The notes beneath the pieces were generated by a model. It ran no database searches, had not been told where the DNA came from, and saw only the letters and a program-made list of their open reading frames with translations. The translations under genes were made by a program, and so were the position numbers. This document shows, in pieces, positions 35,011-46,250 of a DNA stretch of 64,000 nucleotides; positions within the stretch are counted from its first letter, which is position 1; each line of letters begins with the position of its first letter. This DNA is from Hemibagrus wyckioides (lineage: Eukaryota > Chordata > Actinopteri > Siluriformes > Bagridae). Location of the stretch: assembly GCF_019097595.1 (NCBI RefSeq), contig NC_080720.1, positions 22,330,852-22,394,851 of the forward strand. The letters run 5' to 3'.

Positions 35011-36720
35011 CAAGTCTTACTTGTACTTGTAATTTAAAAATGGAGCTGTTTTTAACAGACATATCTTTTCTCTCACTAGCTATTTACAACCTCATAAAAA
35101 TATGGCTGGTTTCGTAAATCATGAAAACCTCCTTTGACTTCCAAGAACAGGCTACTTCATGGAACATTTATGCCATCTTGATAGAAACATAAATCAAGAT
35201 TTTTCATGGTTAAATAGAGCACTTTGAACTCCTGTAAATGAATTATAAAAATGGTAAAAAAAGAAGAAAGAAATCATAGACTTCCATCCCTCCATAAAAT
35301 AAACCTAGATTATCAGAGGCATCTATATATGTAGCAGGTGACAGCTGTGTTAGATAGGTATTGGGAATCATTTCATACCCCAAAATATGTGAACACATGG
35401 AAAATGTAAAAGAGCTTCTCACAATGAGGAAACCCTTTGCTTTGTTAGAACGGCCATGAGTGATGCAGACTGATTAGAAACAGCTGTTTCGGACTTTGGA
35501 GAAAGGGTAGGAGATAGAGAGGAAGAGAGAGAGAGAGAGAGAGAGACTTGGTGGACTTTGAAATACAAACATATGTGGCCTTCCATTCCTCTGATCACTC
35601 TTTCTGTTTAAAATTTCTCTTTCTTTCCTCTTTATTCTGATTGAATGATTTTTGTGGTCTAATATTGTAAGGAGATTGAAAGAGAGCGAGAGTAAGAGTG
35701 AGAGAGTGAGAGAGATGCTCATTGTTGCACATTTCTTCACCTCTAACACACATTGCTTTCCATGCGCTTGTGGGGGGTTACTCTGGATCTGGGTTGAGAG
35801 GAAATAGAGATGCCAGATGTATAGCTAAGCTGTAAGATGATGTACACATATTTCTTATGGGAAAGCCTTCTTTCCCCAGAGATTGACCCTAGAACACATC
35901 TGCTTCCTTGGAGAAGGGAGAAGGGAGAAATCTGCTTGTTATGATTTTGAGAGCCAAACAGAGTGAAACTCTTCCTTCCACATGTTTTCTTCCACTTGAT
36001 CACAACCTACCTGTTAATATTAATGAAGTAGGATCCTATAATTATATTTCAACACAAATGGAAAAGGCATCAAGATACAGTATACTCTCACTTATATACT
36101 GGTGCTTAATTTCATTAGGATTTTAAACCGAATCACTGAGAGCTGAGAAACAATATTGACTTCTATTATGACTGAATATGCGACATGTCAACACCACACC
36201 ATTCAGTCATTCATCTTTAGGAAGCACTTTATCCTGGTCAGGGTCACCACAAATCCAGAACCTGTACATCTGCTCCTTAATGTAAACAAGACCATTTGGA
36301 ATTGTCGAGCTCTCTTGGGTGTCCACTTGGACTGGAGTTGGATTGGAGGACCAACACTGTTGCTATGTACAAGGGAATGAGCAGACTGTGTACTGTGAAG
36401 GAGCTCAGATCTTTCATTGCATGTGGAACCCCATCTAACTTTTCCTTAAGGAATACACGGGACAATATTTTGATCTCCTTAAGAGCAGTAAGTGTGTGTG
36501 GGTTTTACTGGAACATAACAAGAAACACCACAACAGATAAAATGACCATCTCTTTGGTCACAACATTCACCTCAATATGTAATAATTAACACTTTCCTTT
36601 TTCAAAGTTCATCATTTTTTCAATTAAATACAAAAGACATTACTCAGAACAGAAAAGAATAATACTATATCTTCCCTGGAATATAGCTGGAAACAGATAG
36701 AAATTACCATCTCCTTGGTC
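35011..36720. other. intergenic, no recognised feature
   Basis: Contains a (GA)n microsatellite at 35521-35546 and a SINE scrap at about 36195-36275 (CATTTATCCTGGTCAGGGTCACCA-like). The rest is unique with no recognisable exon. Confidence 0.5.
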
Positions 36721-36724
36721 ACAA

Positions 36725-36985
36725 GTGTCAAATTCACTAATGTCACAAACTTCATTTCTCACAGTGCCTACACACACAGCACACACAGATTCCCACGTTC
36801 ACAGTTGCCTTTATTTTGATCGCTTTCACTTGTTTCACTTGCTGACCATTTCCTGTTTTTTGACCCTGTTTTTTGCCTCACATTTTTTTTTGGAGCTGTC
36901 TGCCTGTAAATATTTAGAACTCATCTGCATCTGTCTATTTCCTTACAAAAACTTTCTGTAAACAAAACTTAAATGAAAGAAATTA
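36725..36985 (+). repeat. unclassified repeat family F, partial
   Basis: CTAATGTCACAAACTTCATTTC...CCCACGTTCACAGTTGCC and CTGTTTTTTGACCCTGTTTTTTGCC match the longer copies at 44515-44880 and, more loosely, 40745-41120. The AATAAA-containing end is lost here. Confidence 0.45.
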
Positions 36986-37075
36986 ATAAATCAATTTAAA
37001 AAAAAAAACAAGCACTTCTGCTTAAAATATGTTTCAACTTATTATACTAAACTATATTTAACTAAGCTATTTTTT

Positions 37076-37078
<3 letters not shown>

Positions 37079-37151
<73 letters not shown>
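37079..37151. repeat. (AT)n microsatellite
   Basis: 73 bp of uninterrupted AT, 83 bp left of a Tc1 element. Confidence 0.98.
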
Positions 37152-37154
<3 letters not shown>

Positions 37155-37234
37155 ACAGGCAATCACACTAATATGAAATAACAAATCTCACACAAATACC
37201 TTCAAATAAAATGGATACAAAAAAAGAATATATA

Positions 37235-38409
37235 CACTATACTGCCAAAAGTATTCGCTCACCTGCCTTGACTCGCATATGAACTTAAGTGACATCCCAT
37301 TCCTAATCCATAGGGTTCAATATGATGTCGGTCCACCATTTGCAGCTATAACAGCTTCAACTCTTCTGGGAAGGCTGTCCACAAGGTTTAGGAGTTGGAC
37401 GAGAAGGCCTGGCTCTCAGTCTCCACTCTAATTCATCCCAAAGGTGTTCTATCGGGTTGAGGTCAGGACTCTGTGCAGACCAGTCAAGTTCATCCACACC
37501 AGACTCTGTCATCCATGTCTTTATGGACCTTGCTTTGTGCACAGTCATGTTGGAAGAGGAAGGGGCCAGCTCCAAACTGTTCCCACAAAGTTGGGAGTAT
37601 GGAATTGTCCAAAATGTCTTGGTATGCTGAAGCATTCAGAGTTCCTTTCACTGGAACTAAGGGGCCAAGCCCAGCTCCTGAAAAACAACCCCACACCATA
37701 ATCCCCCCTCCACCAAACTTTACACTTGGCACAATGCAGTCAGACAAGTACCATTCTCCTGGCAACTGCCAAACCCAGACTCGTCCATCAGATTGTCAGA
37801 TGGAGAAGCGCGATTCGTCACTCCAGAGAACGTGTCTCCACTGCTCTAGAGTCCAGTGGCGGCATGCTTTACACCACTGCATCCGACGCTTTGCATTGCA
37901 CTTGGTGATGTATGGCTTGGATGCAGCTGCTCGGCCATGGAAACCCATTCCATGAAGCTCTCTGCGCACTGTTCTTGAGCTAATCTGAAGGCCACATGAA
38001 GTTTGGAGGTCTGTAGCGATTGACTCTGCAGAAAGTTGGCGACTTCTTCGCACTATGCGCCTCAGCATCCGCTGACCCCGCTCCGTCAGTTTACGTGGCC
38101 TACCACTTCGTGGCTGAGTTGCTGTCGTTCCCAAACACTTCCACGTTCTTATAATACAGCTGACAGTTGACTGTGGAATATTTAGGAGCGAGGAAATTTC
38201 ACGACTGGATTTGTTGCACAGGTGGCATCCTATCACAGTTCCACGCTGGAATTCACTGAGCTCCTGAGAGCGACCCATTCTTTCACAAATGTTTGTAAAA
38301 ACAGTCTGCATGCCTAGGTGCTTGATTTTATACATCTGTAGCCATGGAAGTGATTGGAACACCTGATTCTGATTATTTGGATGGGTGAGCGAATACTTTT
38401 GGCAATATA

Positions 38410-38412
<3 letters not shown>
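37235..38412 (-). mobile_element. Tc1-like element C, full length (1,178 bp)
   Basis: Terminal inverted repeats of about 28 bp differ at one position: the left begins CACTATACTGCCAAAAGTAT and the right, in reverse, CACTATATTGCCAAAAGTAT. Each is bordered by the TA target dinucleotide. The interior holds an almost complete, recently inactivated transposase on the minus strand. The right-hand target TA runs straight into a pure (TA)n array. The length is normal for the family. Confidence 0.95.
37323..38362 (-). pseudogene. Tc1-like transposase of element C, few lesions
   Basis: N-terminal part (38362-37796) has the helix-turn-helix DNA-binding region (MGRSQELSEFQRGTVIGCHL, then SSLLNIPQSTVS), the linker GRPRK (AT-hook-like), and the first catalytic motif WSDESRF with its Asp intact. 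A TGA follows SRFSI. The same frame continues through [13 protein letters not shown] to LFQHD, the second Asp. A frameshift there moves the third motif SPDLNPIEHLWDELEWRL to another frame, and a second shift precedes the C-terminal PRRVEAVIAANGG. One nonsense codon and two frameshifts make it inactive, but all three catalytic residues persist. It is the best preserved transposase in the window. Confidence 0.92.

Positions 38413-38488
<76 letters not shown>
38413..38488. repeat. (TA)n microsatellite abutting Tc1 element C
   Basis: 76 bp of uninterrupted TA starting at the element's target dinucleotide. Confidence 0.98.
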
Positions 38489-38489
<1 letters not shown>

Positions 38490-38577
38490 CAACATATCAG
38501 CCAGTGTTACATTTAGGTGTCCTGTCCCCTTTTACCAATTCCACATACATTATAGGATGAACAAATGCAACATAGAG

Positions 38578-38885
38578 TAGGTTAAAGTTAGGATTTGGGT
38601 TAGGGTGTTTGGTTAGGGAGTTAGAGTGTTAGGGTTAGAGTTAGGGTTAGGGAAGTAGGGTTTATGGTTAGGAGGTTATGGTAAGGGTTAGAGAGCTAGG
38701 GTTAGGGTTTAGGGGAGTAGGGTTTAATGATAGGATAAGGGTTAGAGAGCTGAGGTTAGGGGGTTAGGGTTTAGGGGAGTAGGGTTCTGGGGGGCTGGTG
38801 GTTGGGGTTTTAGGGGGCTGGGGTTCAGGGGTTGGGGTTTAGGGTTAGGGGGTTATGTGTTTAGGATAAGGGTTGTGGAGCTGGG
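38578..38885 (+). repeat. degenerate telomere-like TTAGGG tract
   Basis: About 300 bp of G-rich plus strand built from TTAGGG, TTAGGGG, TTTAGGG and TTAGAG variants. Longer imperfect units of about 30 bp recur (GGGTTTAGGGGAGTAGGGTT appears twice). The vertebrate telomere repeat is TTAGGG, so this is either an interstitial telomeric sequence or a G-rich minisatellite that resembles one. The G runs could form quadruplexes. Confidence 0.8.
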
Positions 38886-39893
38886 ATTTGAGAATTATAT
38901 TTATATTTGAGTTCAAATCTCACAATTAGTTTGAGATCAATAAGAACAGTTTCTAGTTCATAGCCAAATTGAATTTCTTATCAATTTAAGCAAGTTGCAT
39001 GTGTTTATTACGTGTTCAGAGTACAATATTCTACAATTTGCTCAACAACTAAATGTGCAAGACTTTTCTGATCAGTTGGAAATTTTCTGTTTACATGTAA
39101 CACATATTAGAAAATAAATGTACAGTATATATACAATTGTGCATTTTCATTTTCTGGGTATTACAGTATTGACTTGTCTCAGTAAACTTTTACCTGCTGT
39201 GGAAATCTGTTTCTAAAAAGCTCAGTGTGATACACAATAGCATTAAACTAGACAAAACTGAGATTCTTGTATGTTATAGTTAGCAGTCAGTGTTGATGTC
39301 TGGGAACAAAAATGAAATTTGTGACATTTGTTCAAAACAAAACAAAAAGATCCCAGGTAGCAGTATGGGTCACACGAAAAAAAATGTTTTGGGTGACATT
39401 TTGCAGACATGCTATAGGCTTGTCTCATGAAACAGCTGTGACAACTGCACTTACAGTTTAAAGAATGTTAACAAATGTTTTTAAAAAATTAACCAAAGCA
39501 AAATAATCTTATTTGCAAAACTGAAACTATCATTGGAGAAAAATGTTTGAGTCAGTGGGGAGTACTGTAGAGGGTCACTGAATAAACTGCTATCCATCAT
39601 GGACAATCCATCCAACCCCTTTCATTTAGGAAATCATTCTTACCTTTCAGCATAACACTGCTCAAGAGCTCGTCTCTGTGTGACAGATGAACACACTACT
39701 GCACAACCATCTGTAACACTGTTTATGTCATACATACAGTATACCATATATATTATTCACTGTCACATGCACATCTGTTTTACTGCTAATTTTTTTCATT
39801 CATTTATTATTGTTACTCTTTTTGAATATTGTACTTTTATCTTTAATTAATATTCAGTGTTTTGTCGATCTGTTTGATTTAGTGTTATGCTGC

Positions 39894-39895
<2 letters not shown>
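38886..39895. other. intergenic, no recognised feature
   Basis: Unique AT-rich sequence; nothing recognisable. Confidence 0.5.

Positions 39896-39983
<88 letters not shown>
39896..39983. repeat. (CTAT)n microsatellite
   Basis: About 22 tetranucleotide units, the complement of GATA. Open frames rich in Ser-Ile-Tyr-Leu across it are artefacts. Confidence 0.98.
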
Positions 39984-40085
39984 AGAGTGAAGACAGAGTG
40001 CAGTCTAGATGGGACACCAGTCCATTACTGAGCACCAATTACTGCATAAATTCAGACACTTTTTCACATGTTTAGGGGCAATGTA
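39984..40085. repeat. SINE-like fragment
   Basis: GATGGGACACCAGTCCATTAC and TTTAGGGGCAATGTAGCATA resemble the middle of family A and related SINEs (GGGATGCCAGTCC...AGGGGCAATTTAGC). Confidence 0.45.
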
Positions 40086-40094
40086 GCATACAAC

Positions 40095-40250
40095 TGGGTA
40101 GAGGAACGTGTCACACTTGTAATTTAGAAGCGGGGTCAGCACTGCTTTTAACCTGGGGTTATGAAACACTGCTCTGAAGCAAGATTAGCTTTGCTTTTCT
40201 GGTGTTAACACCACACTGAGGTACCAAACGCGTTTGGTGTGAAATGTTAG
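40095..40250 (+). repeat. unclassified repeat family E, copy 2
   Basis: Matches 31490-31630: GGTAGAGGAACGTGTCACACTTGTAATTTAGAAGC, GTTATGAAACACTGCTCTGAAG, with a longer right side ending GGTGTGAAATG. Confidence 0.6.
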
Positions 40251-40560
40251 AAGTGTTAGATCTTAGCAACAGAAACCCAATTAGAAATTGAACAGTGTGT
40301 GCCTAATACCACATGCAAACTGGATGGGAATCAGAAATAACCGAGTATTTATTTCTGTGTCAAGCACAGGAACTTAAGGAACTGATTAAAATTAGCAGAC
40401 ACTGAATATCAGTGATCCTGTTCAACTACAAGACAAAAAAACAAAAAACTGTGAAAGACAACAATACCTGCCCAGACTCAATTCTTAAAGATCAGGCCAA
40501 GTGTCAAGTCTATTTTTCCTCACTGATGTAAAAGCTTGACACAACTGTTATTTTAAGCAA

Positions 40561-40756
40561 TCCATTTACGGCATTTGGTAGATGCCTTTATCCAGAGCAA
40601 CTGTTAATTTTGTCTCATCTTATCTCAAAATTAAACTGATAATTTTATCTCATCTTTATACAACTGGACAATTAAAGTTAAGGCCCTTGCTCAGAGGCCG
40701 AGCAGTGGCAGGGATTCAATCTCACAACATTCCAGTCAGTAGTGCAACTCCTTAAA
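40561..40756 (-). mobile_element. tRNA-derived SINE (V-SINE-like), degraded
   Basis: Reads TTTACGGCATTTGGTAGATG + CCTTTATCCAGAGCAAC on the plus strand, then GGCCCTTGCTCAGAGGCC and the reversed head around CAATCTCACAACATTCCAG. Same 3' motif as the copies at 25038 and 53815. Confidence 0.65.
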
Positions 40757-41120
40757 TACTTCCCACAACACACTTGCTCTTCCATGTTCATGGTCACCGG
40801 ACTTATGATTCCACCTCACCCGCTGTCGTTGTCTCACTCACACTGCACATCTTTATAAACCACTTTTAGTTTCAGCCTTATTGAGAAGTATAAGTTCACT
40901 TTCTCAGGCGTTTCTTCTGTCTATTGTTATTGTTTTCTTATTTTGGTTCACAGCTATCACTATGCCTGCTGTTTGCTGATCACCTGAGCTGTACCTGTTC
41001 GCTGTTTTTGAGGTTTTCCTAGTTTTTTGGACTGTTTGCTGTTTTGATTTAATATCAAGTTATCTTGCACCTGCTTTCTCCTCAGTGTCTCTTTTTGTAA
41101 CTTAGAGATTGTGACAGAGA
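40757..41120 (+). repeat. unclassified repeat family F
   Basis: CTTGCTCTTCCATGTTCATGGTCACC...TTATGATTCCACCTCACC, a long T-rich middle and TTGCACCTGCTTTCTCC at the end parallel the copy at 44515-44880. Confidence 0.45.
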
Positions 41121-41726
41121 ATGAGGAGGAATTAAGGATAAGATAAAATGACAGATCAATGCCTAAGACTGATTTATTTCAGAAGACATGGAGCAAAAAA
41201 ACAAAAAAAACAGGTCCTTTCAGCTTGCTTGGTACAATAAGGCTGATTGGCTGACTGGTAGTGCTGTGACCCTGTGCATGTACTGATGGCCTTGATTTAA
41301 AAATTCACCAGCCTCCACTGTCAAACCTGTTCAGGATCATCCTGGAGCTGTGTGGAAACAAGCAACACGTACTTGCTGAGACACCATGCATTCCTACATT
41401 GCACTATAAATACACTATAGATAAAAATAAAATGTTACAATATGAACAAATGTGATGTTGCTTGCTTCAGGTCTTGCTTCAGACCTTGTGTTTGACTGTA
41501 GGATTACAGGATTGAGGCAAAACTGTTCTTTCTCTGTAGTTACCGCAAATCTTGTGTCCCCATGGGCTCTAGTACTGGGTGAAAGGTCATTAGTTGTAGC
41601 TACACAACAATCTACATAATACCAATACTTATAAACAGATTCAATACATGTGTGCAATATTCTAAAACCTACTTCTTTAACACCTGGAAACAGTTTGTAC
41701 CAAGTTCTTTGCATTCTGGACAAACA
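41121..41726. other. intergenic, no recognised feature
   Basis: Unique sequence; nothing recognisable. Confidence 0.45.
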
Positions 41727-42290
41727 ATTCAATTCAGTTGTATTTGTATAGTGCTTTTAACAGTGGATATTGTCCCAAAACAGCTTTAAATAAATATATA
41801 AATTCAAGATACATTTTAAATGCACAAAATTGCTCAATTTATACCTAATGAGCAAACAAGAGGTAATGGTGGTAAGGACAATCTGCCTGAGATGATATGA
41901 GGAAGAAGCCTAGAGAGAAACCAGACTCAAAAGGGAACCCACCATCATCTGAGTGACACCAGATATTGTGATTATACATATTTTCCTTGTTTAACTGTGT
42001 ACTGTATGGTCAAAACGTTCAATTGTGTAACCAGGAGAATCATACTAGTTTAACATAAAGTTTGTTTTGTTTACTGTTTACTGATAGAGACTTGAGTGCA
42101 AAACAATACAGGGAAATTGTAGTCCTAAAACTAACAACTAAGCCACTGTAACAAAACTGTTCATATCAACTGCAGTCTAACGCCATCTTCATGTTTTCTA
42201 AGTTGTACCATCTACAGTAATCTCATGTATCTTGAAACTGTTCGTGTGGGATCATCCTCAGCAACAGCAAGTGCTTTCCAACTAGGTTTC
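41727..42290 (-). mobile_element. L2-tailed retroelement
   Basis: In reverse it ends TATACAAATACAACTGAATTGAATTG, preceded by AAAGCTGTTTTGGGACAATATCC, GCTCATTAGGTATAAAT, CTTCCTCATATCATCTCAGG and GGTTCCCTTTTGAGTCTGG. This is the same 3' architecture as the copies at 17.3, 33.7 and 62.8 kb. Confidence 0.75.
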
Positions 42291-42549
42291 ATAAAGCCTT
42301 AAAAAAGCTTAAAAGTGAAGAGGAACTTATTCAAAGCAGCTTTAGTGTTTCACTGTGGAAAGGCATTTTAAGCATTTTGAGCCAGTACTGTTTTTCAGCC
42401 AGTGTGTCTTTGGCACCTGAACACAGCAAAGTGTTGAATAAAGATTAAAAACTTAAAATAATGCTGAAACAGTGCCAAACAAAGACCCTTGAGAGATTTG
42501 CCCTATTTAGGATAGAAAAGGATGCAGCTGGACCAAGTTAAGGGTTAAG

Positions 42550-42860
42550 AGGGTACGGTGGTGAGAGAAGAATTTATTTGGCGATGGTTAATGGGTCTAG
42601 CAGTTTTGTTGGAGGCATCATCTCCATCACCGCTGGCTCTCTGTATGATGCTACGGCAAAGGTATTGACAGAGAGACCAAAATCATATCCTTCAGGAGCC
42701 TCGCTGTCTCTAGCTACAAATATTCCTTCCTCGTAAAGTCAGCAGTCACACCACTGAAGCAAACACACGGGCCAAGTTCAAAGAGTGCACTATCGTCACT
42801 GCCTGGAAGCTTACAAGTCCAGAGTGAGAGACTGACAGCAACTATATAACGTCTAAAAGA
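42550..42860 (-). other. unexplained coding-like segment
   Basis: In reverse two adjacent frames are open. One gives KLPGSDDSALFELGPCVCFS + GVTADFTRKEYL then stop; the other gives LYEEGIFVARDSEAPEGYDF + GLSVNTFAVASYREP and so on to a stop near 42585. The composition looks more protein-like than the flanks. I recognise no family. A decayed exon, a decayed transposon gene or chance are all open. Confidence 0.25.
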
Positions 42861-42907
42861 CTCAGACCTGGATTATATCTGATGAAAAACGGTTGAGGGA
42901 TGAAGGT

Positions 42908-42908
<1 letters not shown>

Positions 42909-42956
<48 letters not shown>
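42909..42956. repeat. (GATA)/(GA)n microsatellite
   Basis: Four GATA units pass into about 18 GA units. Confidence 0.95.
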
Positions 42957-42957
<1 letters not shown>

Positions 42958-43794
42958 ACCAGGTCACAGGGGAATAAAGAGGAGCTCTGTCATCTTTTTC
43001 ACAGATAAAAATGCCTGTGCAAAATCCATCAATCCACTCTCCTTTCAATCTTTGCCTGGACCTTTCACAAAATAAACACTGATTGACCTGAAGAATTCTC
43101 CCACTCCTGGAGATATCAGATAGCATAATCCATCATACCACAGACCATGAAATTACTGCTAATATTCCATCCATGAGGCGGTCCAATATGAATAAATGTG
43201 AAAATCAGAAAAAAGGAAACCAGGCAAGAGACATCCAGGCACCAAATAATTGAACGTTTAAGACTCAATTGAATGTGCAAGACCTGTCAGCTAGGTTCAG
43301 GCAAAAAAAAAGGTCCAAATGGCAAAATGAAATTACATCTGGTCAAAAGATGTCCTCTTTATTTACAGAGGTTGCGAATAGCAACTCTGATGTTGCCTGA
43401 CCTGACCTTTTTTTCGCCTTCTGTCCTACTTGAAATGAAAGCTTTTAATGGATAGTGAGGCTGTGCCAAAATATTTTTTGGCTAGTCTTTGCTAGACAAA
43501 TAGACATGATATTTTAAATGGGAAGGGGCAAATAAAAATTAAGGGCAAATAAAAAATTGTGTTCCTGAAAAATAATTAATATAGGAACAGGAACACTTCA
43601 ATTTTGTATAGATTAAAGGACTAAAATCATCCTTCAGTTTAACTGAAATTTCTTGTGAAATTCTGGGTTAAGGCTACTTTCACACTTGGCAGTCTTACAT
43701 GCCGATACAAAAAAAAAGGCTCTTGTGGCTCACATACTGCAACTATAACAATAAGATCTAGTTCAGGCTAGCTGTATTGTTTACTGAAGAAGAA

Positions 43795-44033
43795 GCAGAA
43801 GCCTTTTTATTTGTCACATATACATTAGAGCACAATGGAATTCTTTTCTTCACATTTAACAGCCTGTTAGGGTCAGTTGGGGTCAAGGCACAGTGTCAGC
43901 CATGACATAGTGCAGAGATGGTTAAGTGCTTTGCTCAAGGGCGCAGAAGTGGCAGCTTGGCTGTGCTGGGGGCTTGAACCCCCAATCTTCTGATCAGTAT
44001 GCAAGATTATTAAATATTGAGCCACCACTGCCT
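43795..44033 (-). mobile_element. tRNA-derived SINE, family B
   Basis: In reverse: GGCAGTGGTGGCTCAATATT (A-box region), GGGGGTTCAAGCCCCC (B box), CCACTTCTGCGCCCTTGAGC, then TATATGTGACAAATAAAAAG. Diverged sister of the copy at 21190-21432. Confidence 0.85.
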
Positions 44034-44205
44034 TATTAAAAATTGTAGTTCATTGCTACTATTATTATTAATAATGACAGGATGTACAGCAAACTGGACC
44101 AAAGCCAGGACAATAGTGAAGGTTCTTAGCCATCTGGAGACTGTTATGGTCAGGGAAGTGCAGAGGGAATAAGGATATATTTATATATATAATATATAAA
44201 ATTTA

Positions 44206-44326
<121 letters not shown>

Positions 44327-44514
44327 ATATAATATTTCCCCCCATATTATTTCCTATTCTTTTCTGTATAATTTAATTGAATTTAATTGAATCTTTAGTT
44401 GATTTTTTTTTCAAACTCAGAAAGTTGATACAGAAAGTTGATAAAGCATTTCACTGCTGTGTATGTGGCAAATAAAACTTGAATCTGAATTTATTTTTTA
44501 ACATCTAATCTAAC

Positions 44515-44880
44515 TATTGTCACATCACATAATGTCACAAACCTTGTTTCACCATGGTCTACGAACATTACCGTCATGGACTCCAAATTCCTAGCAGCCA
44601 CCTGCTCTCCCACGCTCAATGTCACCAGCCTACTGATTATATTCACATGTTGTTAATTATGTATGTTTGGTTTGTTTCAGTTCACTGTTGTGAAGTATAT
44701 TCTCAGTTCAGTGTTTGGTGTCTTCTAGAGCCATTTGTTGATCTGTCTATACTTGTTTGACCTGTGTCTGTTTGACCCTGCTGATTGTTCATCTTCCTTG
44801 TTCCTAATTTCTATAATTAAGTTCCTTTTTTGTTAATAAACACCCTGCACTTGCATCCAACCTTGTCACAATTATGGCAA
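44515..44880 (+). repeat. unclassified repeat family F, longest copy
   Basis: Starts TGTCACAAACCTTGTTTCACC, has TCTCCCACGCTCAATGTCACC and CCTGTGTCTGTTTGACCCTG, and ends TTGTTAATAAACACCCTGCA + CTTGCATCC. The AATAAA followed by a CTGCA(C/T)TTGCATC motif is shared, in reverse, with 49510-49640 and 51010-51130. Class unknown; an LTR or non-LTR 3' end would both fit. Confidence 0.55.
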
Positions 44881-45925
44881 ACAGGATGTGGCTTGCTGTG
44901 CTTTGGCTTGAGAGACAGAATATGAAGAGGTGAAAGTGGTCCTATGATATGTTGTTATGATGATGTGTTATATGATGAACATGTTTGTTAGCTCTGTTTC
45001 TGTTTCTAACAATAAAATACATTATAAAGTGTCTCTGATCACTAAGGAACTTATGTTTGCTAAATAGAATACTGTTTTTTTAAAAATGCTTTCTAATTTT
45101 TCTGTCCTTCTTGCTTTTCTTCCTCAACCCTGTGACCTGATCGGTCAGAAGTTAAAAAATGCTTACTTTTTTTTTTCTTTGCTTTTCAGCAAAGTTTAAC
45201 TTTTTTAATTTTTGGAAGCTGTGCAGTGACAAAAATATTATGGCAGCAGAACATTTTAAAGACATTCTGCCCGCCTTGTGGCCACGTCCCATAAGATGAC
45301 ACGTAAAATGTGTAGGGGAAAAAAAGCACAAAGTGTGAAAGCTAATTAAGACTAGCCTATAGCTGAGCGTTATACATTCCAACTTCAGCAGAAAGTGAAA
45401 CTGGGCTCTATTTGAGAGAAATAGATGAATAGATAGAGACAGAGAGGATTCTGTGGAATGCTGAAATCTAACAGGTTGTTTTTTTTTTCTTTGGAGAGTG
45501 AAGAATGTGGTTAACAGCAGCACAACTTCAGACCTGGAAAGGAAATGTACAAGTCTGAGCAGAAGTGTGAGGAAGCCTCCAGTGTATAAGTATATGGTTT
45601 AACTGTCACTCCCTTGCTGACGGCTGCATGCGCTGGTCTATAATGATACACTTTATATGCTCAATATTACAGAGTAGCAAATAAAAAACCTAAACATATG
45701 GCAAATGGTTATCCACAGGCAGATAGATGGTATTACTTGCTGTTTACACAGCAAAAAAAAAAAAAACCCCAAAAGACACATCTGATCAGTTAAGTCAATA
45801 TAATGTTATTTTATTTTATACAGTTATTTTCTAATACCAGGGTTTCAAATTATGAATCGCAGGCCAAGTCTGAGACTTGTTGAACTGAACCGATTCATTC
45901 TCTAGAACAACACAAGCTCTGACAG
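44881..45925. other. intergenic, no recognised feature
   Basis: Unique AT-rich sequence with poly-T and poly-A runs; nothing recognisable. Confidence 0.5.
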
Positions 45926-45929
45926 ACAA

Positions 45930-46250
45930 TCAAACTCTCCAGGAGATTTGGATGCAGATTTTTCAAATTTTGTGATGCAACTTGGGCTATTTTTGTGAAA
46001 AACTACATCAACTGCGAAAATTGCAAGCACAATATTCTTCTTTTAAACTCTTACCAGTGAAGACACATATGTAATTTTTTTCTACAATAGCTCTACTCAT
46101 GTTCATCACACGTCACACATGACACATGACGGGAGGAGGGCTTTGGATGATGCTTGAGTTGAGAGTTTGATTTGCTTGATTTGGCGTTAATTACTATGAT
46201 TATAAGATCGCAAAATCTTGGAGGGACTGATTGATTGCTAACTGCAGTTA
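45930..46250. repeat. unclassified interspersed repeat, copy 2
   Basis: Partner of 13430-13860: ATTCTTCTTTTAAACTCTTA, AAGACACATATGTAATTTTT, CTCTACTCATGTTCATCAC, GGAGGGCTTTGGATG, and a right end CGCAAAATCTTGGAGGGACTG. Confidence 0.5.

Noticed and set aside
38578..38885. True chromosome end
   Set aside because: The repeats are degenerate and normal sequence continues for more than 25 kb on the right.
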